DNA of 64,000 nt from Methanosarcina flavescens (GTDB lineage Archaea > Halobacteriota > Methanosarcinia > Methanosarcinales > Methanosarcinaceae): positions 186,001-250,000 of the forward strand of contig NZ_CP032683.1 in assembly GCF_001304615.2 (NCBI RefSeq). Direction: 5' to 3'. The translations under genes were made by a program, and so were the position numbers. The notes below the pieces were generated by a model. That model had not been told where the DNA came from, searched no databases, and was given only the letters and a program-made list of their open reading frames with translations. Every line of letters begins with the position of its first letter. Position 1 is the first letter of the stretch. Positions 57,001 to 64,000 of this stretch are shown in pieces.

Positions 57001-57342
57001 TCAGCTTTTTCTGGGCTCTTCCGGTCCAGCGGCAGATTTTTCGGCTTCGAGCGAATTTTCCATGTCTGTATTGTTGACTTTTAAACCTGTATCGGTTTTT
57101 GCTTCTTTACTGCTGCCTGGTGTGTCCTCTTGTTCCTCCTCTTTCTCTTCCGGAGTTGCCGTATTACTGGCTTTTCGGGTATAGGCATCGAATTGAGTGA
57201 GACCAAGCTCAGCAGCACGCTGTGCTTTTTTAAATTCTCCCATTGCACTTCCCAAAGACCGTGCAAGCTCAGGAAGCTTCTGAGGCCCAAAGAGGAAGAG
57301 AGCAGCAACGATGATTGCTATCAATTCTGCTGTACCTATCAT
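57001..57342 (-). CDS. tatA: Sec-independent translocase subunit TatA/B, copy 2
   Basis: 113 residues. MIGTAELIAIIVAALFLFGP, then QKLPELARSLGSAMGEFKKA, gives the complete TatA core, with a long, Glu-rich acidic tail (PEEKEEEQEDTPGSSKEAKT) unlike copy 1. The FGP-x-K-L-P-E-L motif is shared with TatA/E types. It lies between copy 1 and tatC on the minus strand, in one direction of transcription with both. The two paralogues may serve the two TatC proteins separately or form mixed pores. Confidence 0.93.
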   Translation of the reverse strand: MIGTAELIAIIVAALFLFGPQKLPELARSLGSAMGEFKKAQRAAELGLTQFDAYTRKASNTATPEEKEEEQEDTPGSSKEAKTDTGLKVNNTDMENSLEAEKSAAGPEEPRKS

Positions 57343-57471
57343 TGCTGGTTATTATCAACAATCAAATATAAAAGTTCTTGTAAAAAGATCGGGGGACTGA
57401 TTTATTTTGAGGTTTTTTAGAGTATCTCATATTTTAAAAGAAAGAAATTAGATAAAATAGACAAATTAATC

Positions 57472-58254
57472 TCAAAATAACCTGATAAGCAGCAGGCTGA
57501 ATTCAAACAGGAACCCCAGGAGAAGTGCTACAACCATTTGGGCGATGAAAGTTGGATCAGGGGAGAGAAATAACGAAACTGCCAGAATTATACTGTAGAC
57601 CAGTACTCTCTGCTTTTTGAGGGTCTGGTACTCCACAAGCCCCATCTTTACTGCAAAAACTACAAGCAGGGGAAGCTGAAACACAATTCCAAAGCCTGCC
57701 AGGATCGTAGTTACGGCTGAGAGGGTGCTCTGGACTGAGAGCTGGGCTGTAGCCATATCGCCCGAGTAAAGGAGGATGTATTTGAACATCACAGGCAGGA
57801 CAACAAAGTAACCCAGAGCCGTTCCAAAGAGAAAAAGCAGGAAAGATGCCGGAATAACCTTGAGGAAAAACCGTTTCTCATGCGGATAAAGTCCCTTGCC
57901 TGCAAACCTGTAAAGCTGGTAGAAGAACTGTGGAACTGAGATTGCAAGGGCGAAGACCAGGCAGAGCTTGAGGCGGGCAAAAGTCCATTCAAGAGGGGAG
58001 TATGCTGTCATGTAAAGGTCAGTACTTATAAACTCCTTCCAGAGAAGTAGCATCCCTTTTGCCGAAAATGGGAAAGCAATAATTATCCCCAGAAAGAGCC
58101 AGACTAAAACTATTGCTAGCCGGTTCCTTAGCTCGAACAGGTGGGCAGTAATAGGTTCTTCAATATCTCCCGGAACACCTGAGGTATAAGTATTCGTTCC
58201 CGATACCTGTCCGGTAGAAATTGTTTTTCCGTTGTCTGTGTGCTGCGAGTCCAT
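57472..58254 (-). CDS. tatC: Sec-independent translocase TatC, copy 1
   Basis: 260 residues, six membrane helices. Begins with a polar leader (about 30 residues), then the conserved ITAHLFELRNRLAIVLVW and F-x-x-T/S-Y-x-P-L-E region (YMTAYSPLEWTFARLKLCLV), the GLYPHEKRFF segment, and FLLFLFGTALGYFVVLPVMF. It recognises twin-arginine signal peptides together with TatA/B. Same strand as the two tatA genes, 130 bases upstream of copy 2. A divergent second tatC starts 811 bases away. Confidence 0.95.
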   Translation of the reverse strand: MDSQHTDNGKTISTGQVSGTNTYTSGVPGDIEEPITAHLFELRNRLAIVLVWLFLGIIIAFPFSAKGMLLLWKEFISTDLYMTAYSPLEWTFARLKLCLVFALAISVPQFFYQLYRFAGKGLYPHEKRFFLKVIPASFLLFLFGTALGYFVVLPVMFKYILLYSGDMATAQLSVQSTLSAVTTILAGFGIVFQLPLLVVFAVKMGLVEYQTLKKQRVLVYSIILAVSLFLSPDPTFIAQMVVALLLGFLFEFSLLLIRLF

Positions 58255-58489
58255 TTTTTCCGCTCATATGTATCTGATAAATATATTAATATCGGAACAT
58301 AATATTAAATGTAAATATTATTAAATGTGAATCTGCAAACCTTCTGCCAGGGTTCCGATTTTCCTGTACAGGGAAGCTTGAAATGCATTTCACGGTTCCT
58401 TTTCACAATATCTTTCTACTACACTTTGCATATCTGATTGTAGCATACCTTAAGAAGGGCGTACCTGAAAACTTATGGCAGCTGAGTTA

Positions 58490-58790
58490 CTAAATATAAT
58501 GGAAAACATTTAAAATGATTAATATAACCAAATTAAGATAATTATTTTATTGCATCATGGTAATTAGTATAACTTAATTAAGATAATTTACATAATATAG
58601 TTATCGCAATTGATATAATTTATTTGAGAAATTTGTTTAATATAGTTATGGTAATTACTATAACTCGATTAAGATAGTTGATATAATCCTTCAGATTATA
58701 TAACTCGATTAAGATAATTAATATAATATACTTATTATAATTAATATAACCTATTAAGGTAACTTATTAAGGTAACTGCTATTTCCCTGT
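58490..58790. repeat. AT-rich array of degenerate repeats between the two tatC genes
   Basis: Imperfect copies of ATAACTCGATTAAGATAATT / ATAACTTAATTAAGATAATT recur at roughly 60- to 80-base steps, joined by TTAATATAAT-type stretches. The region is almost only A and T and lies midway in the 810-base divergent spacer between tatC copies (58255-59064). It could be a regulatory region, a scaffold or a slippage product. No ORF or RNA gene seen. Confidence 0.6.
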
Positions 58791-59064
58791 CACCTGTACT
58801 TTAACAACATTATCTCATACTCGAACTTTGGCTCTCTTTAACCGAATTCTTCTTGGATGGCTGGCAATTCCGTGAAACATTCAAAGGATTCCGTGAAAAG
58901 AACCAAACAAACCAAGAACGAAAAAACAAAATAGGTAAAAAGAAAGTTGATGATAAAAACCACTGCAGTGAATAGTTCCCCTTGCCCTGGGCTCCTGCAA
59001 TGAACCAGAATTCCCTTAAACGGGAGAAGGAACTTTCTTTTGCTTTTCCGGATAGGTACTCCAT

Positions 59065-59850
59065 ATGTCTGAAGCCATTGAAAATCTCAGTGTAATCCTG
59101 CTGACCCTGCGAAATAAGCTACTTGTGATTGCAGGGGTCCTTATTACAGGTATAATTCTCTCATTTCAGTTTACCGGACCCCTGATAGAGAGGATGAAAG
59201 AAGATCTCCTACCAGAGGGTGCAAAACTTATTTACATTTCCCCTCTGGAAGTAATGATGCTGCAGCTCAAATTATCGGTTTTAATAGGGTTGCTCATTAC
59301 CCTGCCTCTTATCGCATTTTATACTTACAGGGCCATTTCGAGGCGATACTCAATTCGGGTTCCAATCTCGATAGGAAAAGGTCAGATTGCTGTACTGGGC
59401 ATCAGTGCCATCATTATGTTCATCCTCGGGGCTTCATATGCCTACTTCCTCATGCTGCCCCTCCTCCTCAAATACCTCTATATGGATGCAGCCAGTTCAG
59501 GGGTGACTGCAACTTATTCTATCTTCAAGTTCATCTCGTTCGTAGCCTCAGGAACGGCAATGTTCGGTCTGGTATTCGAACTTCCGATAATACTCACCTT
59601 CCTTACCCGAAATGGACTTGTAAAATACAGGACACTTGTAACCTATAGAAAGCATCTTTATGTCCTGATAATGATTATTGCAGCCGCCATAACCCCAGGA
59701 GCGGACGTGCTCAGTCAGATAATGCTTGCCGTGCCCATGGTAGTTTTCTTTGAGATAAGCCTGATTATTGTCAGGATACTTGGGGTCAAGAACAACCTTC
59801 CCAAGCCTGACACGTCGGGATCTGCATTCGGGGCTACGAGGAAAAACTAA
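59065..59850 (+). CDS. tatC: Sec-independent translocase TatC, copy 2 (divergent)
   Basis: 261 residues, six membrane helices: AIENLSVILLTLRNKLLVIA (for the usual HLxELRxR, here without His and Glu), LIYISPLEVMMLQLKLSVLI with the S-P-L-E motif, LGASYAYFLMLPLLLKYLYM, and FELPIILTFLTRNGL then ITPGADVLSQIMLAVP. The family is certain, but the first cytosolic recognition motif is degenerate, so its signal-peptide specificity may differ from copy 1. Transcribed away from copy 1. A charged tail follows the last helix. Confidence 0.93.
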   Translation: MSEAIENLSVILLTLRNKLLVIAGVLITGIILSFQFTGPLIERMKEDLLPEGAKLIYISPLEVMMLQLKLSVLIGLLITLPLIAFYTYRAISRRYSIRVPISIGKGQIAVLGISAIIMFILGASYAYFLMLPLLLKYLYMDAASSGVTATYSIFKFISFVASGTAMFGLVFELPIILTFLTRNGLVKYRTLVTYRKHLYVLIMIIAAAITPGADVLSQIMLAVPMVVFFEISLIIVRILGVKNNLPKPDTSGSAFGATRKN

Positions 59851-59970
59851 ATCGCGAGAAGAAATTAAAGAAAGGATATAGTAAAAGAGTGTAAGGGAAG
59901 ATCTGTAATCCCCAAAGCTGAAAAAAGAAAAGCTACAAAAAAGAGCCGGTAGCTTCAGGGAGATATGCGA

Positions 59971-60039
59971 ATAAGAGGCAAGGCGTGTTTGGGGGTGATG
60001 TGATGATAGTTGAGAAAGTAACCCAAACACGCCTCTTAT
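59971..60039. terminator. Long inverted repeat downstream of tatC copy 2
   Basis: The right arm CCCAAACACGCCTCTTAT (60022-60039) pairs with ATAAGAGGCAAGGCGTGTTT GGG at 59971-59993, with one 5-base bulge; 13 bp are continuous (59981-59993 with 60022-60034). The 28-base loop is long for a terminator, and no T-run follows closely, so it could also be a structured RNA element or binding site. Confidence 0.45.
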
Positions 60040-60118
60040 CAATCTTTTTCCGCACTCGCCTATCCGCTATATATTTTGTATTGGCAGGATTTAAGATTAT
60101 CGAAATTACTTTTATAAA

Positions 60119-60307
60119 ATGATTTTTTTGACAGTGTTGTTAAGTCATGATTTTATAAAACTCAGGCTGCCAGCAACCTGGGTATCTCTTTTCGGGTTGT
60201 TTGTGCTTTCAGGTATCTGGCAGTCCCCTGAAACAGTGCTTATCAAGAACCTTCCCGAGCTCCTCTTCCCCGAGGTGACAATCACATTCACAGGCTCGAT
60301 TCTTTAG
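60119..60307 (+). other. Doubtful 62-codon ORF or gene relic
   Basis: The bases 60150-60307 have higher GC than the surroundings and encode KLRLPATWVSLFGLFVLSGI ... PELLFPEVTITFTGSIL in one frame. There is no ribosome site or known motif, and the other frames give no better protein. It may be the end of a lost gene. Spacer 59851-60733 otherwise holds the inverted repeat at 59971, the dispersed repeat at 60330 and AT-rich upstream DNA of the helicase gene. Confidence 0.25.
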
Positions 60308-60329
60308 TTAACAGGGCTTATGACGGTGT

Positions 60330-60475
60330 GATAAACACAAACTTTTTAAGAAAAAGTTTGACCACAAGCCTTTTAAAAAGGCTTGAGCGAAAACGGCTGG
60401 TAGGCGTGGTCGGCGTGATTAACCGGCGCAACGGTTTCAGCGCAACGGTTTCGGCGCAATAGCTGCGTTCAAAGC
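60330..60475. repeat. Dispersed palindrome-rich intergenic repeat, copy 2
   Basis: Contains the hairpin CAAACTTTTTAAGAAAAAGT-TTG, CAAGCCTTTTAAAAAGGCTT-G, and AACCGGCGCAACGGTTTC at 60421-60438, the exact reverse complement of 7475-7492. Read on the minus strand, the order of the motifs is the same as in copy 1. No coding potential; it lies upstream of the helicase gene. Confidence 0.7.
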
Positions 60476-60733
60476 TCTAGGAGGAGTAATCGTAACATAA
60501 AGAAAAACTCTAATAGTAGGGAAATGTTTTCAGATATAAGAAAAAAAATTATTCTTAAATGTATTATTCTTAAATATGTTACTTTTAAAGGAGTTCTCAT
60601 CGAGCCGGGTTATATTTCTCCTCCATTCCAAGCTTTATGGCCAACGGAACAGAGTAAAATTTATTAATAAATGTTCTGCATCTTATTAATCGTATATATT
60701 TCATTGATTATTTGAAAAGAACCTGGTATTCTT

Positions 60734-63700
60734 ATGGTAGACGTAGTTAAGGAATTGGAAGCACTGAGGCAGAATTTGCTTGATCTGTCCCTTCGAAATA
60801 ATCTTCTCAATTACCGCCCTTCCCAGAGAAGGACAATCTCAATCTCAGGTAGAAAACCAAAGGAGATTTACGAACTTTTTGTCCTTCATGAAAAGTCATT
60901 GAGGTTCAGAGCAAAAACCAGGTCCAAGAAAGGAAGAAAAACCAAAACTGAGGAAGAAGATGAGGCTTCGGAAAAAGAAAGCAGACTTTTAAGAACAATA
61001 GGAAAAATCCTTGTTTCCGAAGAAGACAGATCCCAGAAAGAAGACAATATCCGGAGTTCCCGTTCTGAATCCTTCCTGGAAACTCCAGATGACAACGAAA
61101 CCCTTGATAAGAAGCTTTTTTATGTTTTTAATCAAGCAAATTCTATTTTTGAAGAACAGGGATATCCTGTGCTCTACCTTGCTCTGGGTTTTCTGCAGTG
61201 GAACGACAGCAAGATAGCCGTAAAAAATCCTAAAGCTCCCCTTCTCCTGGTTCCTGTCGAACTCAAACGCATAGGAAAAGGCCGTGTTTTCAGCATCCAG
61301 TGGACAGGAGACGAAATCTTTACTTCAATTACTCTCCAGGCAAAAATGAAGGAATTCGGAATCTTTCTTCCCGAATTCGAGATGCCTGAGGAAGCTGCAG
61401 GCATTGAAGAATACTTCAGGGCTGTATCCCGGGAAATCCGCGAAAAAGAGGACTGGAAAACCTTGCCTGAGGTCTGCCTTGACCTTTTTAACTTTAGAAA
61501 ATTTGTAATGTATAAGGACCTCGACCCTGCAACCTGGCCTGAGGACATGACTCCTGCTGACCATCCCCTGATCCAGAAAGTTTTTAATCCTGAGGATCCC
61601 GAGTGTGAGGACTCCGGCTTCCTTGAAGATGAAGTTGACCTGAGACCCCCAGCAAAAGACACTTACCAGATAATGGATGCCGATTCTTCCCAGATCGCGG
61701 TTATTGAAGACATAAAAGCCGGAAAGAATCTTGTCGTTGAGGGACCGCCCGGAACCGGCAAGTCCCAGACAATTGCTAATGCCATTGCAGAACTTATAGC
61801 ACAGGGAAAAAGCGTACTTTTCGTGAGTGAAAAAATGGCTGCCCTTCAGGTGGTAAAGAGCAGGCTGGACTCGGCTGGCCTGGGAGAACTCTGTCTTGAG
61901 ATTCACAGTAACCAGACCCGGAAAAAAGCCGTGCTTGAAGAACTGGAAAAAACCCTGAATCGTACAACCCCTTCCCCAATACGCCCTGACAGGGATCTCA
62001 ATGAGCTCGAAAAGCTAAAACATGAGCTCAACCAGTATGCCCTGTCCCTTGGAGAGCCTGCTGGAAATCTCTATCCCAGCCTCTATACCCTTTATGGCAT
62101 AAGGGAGAAAACAAAGGCTTACTTCGAATCAAAAAACCTGAAAATGCCTGCTTATAAATTTCAAGAGCCCGAAACCTGGAAGCCTGAAGCCTGGACCGAT
62201 GCAGAAACTGTTCTGGAGAAACTGGGTCAGGTACTTCCTTTTCTCGGTCCAGTTCGGAAAAATCCCTGGTATGGCTGCGAACCAGGGCTTGTACTGCCTT
62301 CAGATCTCGGGGAAATCGAAGTCCTTATAGGCGAATGTGCTACAGCTTTTGAAGCCCTGGAAACAGCCATAAAAACATTTAATGACCTCTCTGCAACCTC
62401 AAAACCTAGAACTCTAGAAGGAATTGAAACTGCAATCGAAGCCGCAAAGCTTCTAGGGAAAACAAAGCCCCTGCCTGAAAGAATGCTTCAGAATCCGGAG
62501 TGGGAATCCGAAACCTCAAGAGCCGGGGCTGACGCTCTGCTTTCGAGCCTCAGGCAGTACATAGAGCTCAAGACTTTTGCAGAGAAAACCTTTAACCCTG
62601 CAATTTTTGACCTTGATACCTCTAAATTCGAGGAGCTTTCCAGCAATCTCTTCAAGCTTTTAAACCCAAAATACAGGAAGCTCAGGAAAGAGATTTCAGC
62701 CTGCTATCGTTCAGGAGCACCTTTGCGGGACAGCAAAATCCTTCTTGATCTTGCTTCGCTTTCTGAGTATGAGGCCTGCAGGCTGGAGCTTGAAAATTCG
62801 AATGCAAAAGGTAAAAAGTATTTCGCAGATTACTGGAAAGGTTTAGAAAGCGATCCTGCTCTTCTTGAGGAGTACAGCCAGTGGGTAATTCCCTTCCGGA
62901 AATACCAGAAAGAAGGTATTCTGACGGACAGAAGTTTCAAGCTTATAGCAGCCGGAATTGACAATACAGCTCTTGAATCGGCAGCCAACCGGGTGCTTGC
63001 CGCAAAGCAAGAGTTTCTGGAGTCACTTAATAAGGTTGGAATTCGAATAGGCGCGGATTTCAGCAAAATGTTTGGGCATGGCCTGGAAACTGTAAAACTG
63101 AGCCTGTTAAAATCCCGTATAATGAAATGGAAAAACGAAACTTCTTCCCTGATACTCTGGAGCCAGTATCTCGGATACCGACATACCTGTCTGGAAACAA
63201 AAGCAGCACCTATGATAGAGGATCTTGAGTCCGGAAAACTTGATGTCTCTGATGCGATTCCTGCTTTTGAAGGCAACTACGCCGAGATCCTCCTGAACCG
63301 AGCCTTCAGGGAGAGGCCTGCGCTCTCTACTTTCATCCGTGAACTGCACGAAAGTAAACTTGGAAAGTTCAGGGAACTTGACAAAAAAGTGCTTCTGGAA
63401 AACCAAAGAAGGGTAATATGTTTGGCTTATGAAGAAGCCCCAAAATTGAATTCAGGCGCTTCAAGGGCTTCGGAAGCAGGCATTTTACTCAATGAGTTCA
63501 ACCGGAAAAGAGGGCATATGCCTATCCGTACCCTTATGAAGAAAGCAGGTGGCATTATTCAGAAGATCAAGCCCTGTTTCCTGATGAGCCCGCTTTCCAT
63601 TGCACAGTATCTTGACCCCAGAAGCACCCGTTTTGATGTGATCATCTTTGACGAAGCAAGTCAGGTCAGACCCGAAGATGCAGTTGGAGCTCTCCTGCGC

Positions 63701-64000
63701 GGAAAGCAGGTCGTGGTAATGGGAGACTCAAAGCAGCTTCCTCCAACAGAGTTTTTCGATACTGTGCTCGCTCCTGAGAGTGAGCCAGATGACTATACTG
63801 CAGCCGGGGATATGGAAAGCATCCTGAATGTCTGCAAACGCAGCTTCCCGGTAAAGACCCTGCGCTGGCACTACAGGAGCAGGCATGAATCCCTAATCGC
63901 GATTTCAAATCAGGAATTCTACGATAACCAGCTCTATGTTTACCCTTCGCCAATGCAAAAAGACGAAAAGCTCGGGCTGAAGTTCGTGCACCTTCCGGAT
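60734..64000 (+). CDS. DUF4011-type superfamily 1 helicase, partial at right edge
   Basis: ATG 60734 opens a frame that is unbroken for 1089 codons to the window end. N-terminal DUF4011 domain: LRQNLLDLSLRNNLLNYRPS, then QGYPVLYLALGFLQWNDSKI and PLLLVPVELKRIGKG. P-loop near residue 335: VVEGPPGTGKSQTIANAIAE. A long helical insertion is followed by motif II VIIFDEASQVRPEDAVGALL and motif III VVMGDSKQLPPTEFFDT, and the next lines show HYRSRHESLI. It is a UPF1/Dna2-like helicase. In this family a C-terminal nuclease or Vsr/DUF3320-like domain is common, but it lies outside. Some relatives are found in phage-defence loci; others are stand-alone archaeal genes. Confidence 0.88.
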   Translation, partial: MVDVVKELEALRQNLLDLSLRNNLLNYRPSQRRTISISGRKPKEIYELFVLHEKSLRFRAKTRSKKGRKTKTEEEDEASEKESRLLRTIGKILVSEEDRSQKEDNIRSSRSESFLETPDDNETLDKKLFYVFNQANSIFEEQGYPVLYLALGFLQWNDSKIAVKNPKAPLLLVPVELKRIGKGRVFSIQWTGDEIFTSITLQAKMKEFGIFLPEFEMPEEAAGIEEYFRAVSREIREKEDWKTLPEVCLDLFNFRKFVMYKDLDPATWPEDMTPADHPLIQKVFNPEDPECEDSGFLEDEVDLRPPAKDTYQIMDADSSQIAVIEDIKAGKNLVVEGPPGTGKSQTIANAIAELIAQGKSVLFVSEKMAALQVVKSRLDSAGLGELCLEIHSNQTRKKAVLEELEKTLNRTTPSPIRPDRDLNELEKLKHELNQYALSLGEPAGNLYPSLYTLYGIREKTKAYFESKNLKMPAYKFQEPETWKPEAWTDAETVLEKLGQVLPFLGPVRKNPWYGCEPGLVLPSDLGEIEVLIGECATAFEALETAIKTFNDLSATSKPRTLEGIETAIEAAKLLGKTKPLPERMLQNPEWESETSRAGADALLSSLRQYIELKTFAEKTFNPAIFDLDTSKFEELSSNLFKLLNPKYRKLRKEISACYRSGAPLRDSKILLDLASLSEYEACRLELENSNAKGKKYFADYWKGLESDPALLEEYSQWVIPFRKYQKEGILTDRSFKLIAAGIDNTALESAANRVLAAKQEFLESLNKVGIRIGADFSKMFGHGLETVKLSLLKSRIMKWKNETSSLILWSQYLGYRHTCLETKAAPMIEDLESGKLDVSDAIPAFEGNYAEILLNRAFRERPALSTFIRELHESKLGKFRELDKKVLLENQRRVICLAYEEAPKLNSGASRASEAGILLNEFNRKRGHMPIRTLMKKAGGIIQKIKPCFLMSPLSIAQYLDPRSTRFDVIIFDEASQVRPEDAVGALLRGKQVVVMGDSKQLPPTEFFDTVLAPESEPDDYTAAGDMESILNVCKRSFPVKTLRWHYRSRHESLIAISNQEFYDNQLYVYPSPMQKDEKLGLKFVHLPD

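Overview
The window looks like a chromosomal segment of a Methanosarcina-type methanogenic archaeon. It carries archaeal information-processing genes (Brix rRNA-processing protein, KEOPS Pcc1), methanogen-style sensors (MEDS-PAS), NosD/PKD surface proteins, paired TatA/TatC genes, many IS remnants and AT-rich intergenic DNA. Several ORFs are interrupted by in-frame UAG, which matters in a lineage known to encode pyrrolysine. No rRNA, tRNA or CRISPR array was seen.

Layout. 1-7.2 kb: broken MEDS-PAS sensor, then a DUF2207-DUF2207-LemA cluster whose second DUF2207 copy has a one-base deletion. 7.4-14.7 kb: palindrome-rich repeat, acyltransferase-3 gene with an in-frame UAG, Hrq1/YprA-like helicase, and a decayed NosD/PKD/beta-propeller surface protein. 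15.3-23.3 kb: core metabolism, with an FAD oxidoreductase, CheY-like regulator, cysteine desulfurase, FdhD, ThiM, ThiE and CDF transporter. 23.4-30.7 kb: mobile and accessory DNA, with a broken IS630-type element, beta-helix surface protein, IS5-type element with 18-bp inverted repeats, and a NACHT-pentapeptide NTPase resembling prokaryotic NLR immune proteins. 31-36 kb: core block of Brix, Pcc1, JAMM protease, malic enzyme, a small desulforedoxin-like protein and NudC. 36-49 kb: AT-rich accessory island with frameshifted membrane proteins, a RelE/RHH toxin-antitoxin pair, pentapeptide and HEAT-repeat proteins, catalase, a 122-bp MITE and a large frameshifted membrane protein. 49-60 kb: RsgA, a DUF362 ferredoxin protein lacking a normal start codon, O-methyltransferase, AmmeMemoRadiSam radical SAM protein, Nudix hydrolase and a two-TatA/two-TatC cluster. 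60.7-64 kb: a DUF4011-type superfamily 1 helicase running off the right edge.

How the genes relate. The cysteine desulfurase can supply sulfur to FdhD next door (inference). ThiM and ThiE perform consecutive thiamine steps. LemA and DUF2207 proteins are recurrent membrane partners. The Tat genes form a complete translocase set. Breaks such as one-base indels, often in A/T runs, and amber codons lie in lineage-specific genes, while the conserved genes read through cleanly. That pattern fits accessory-gene decay, although homopolymer sequencing error must be excluded.
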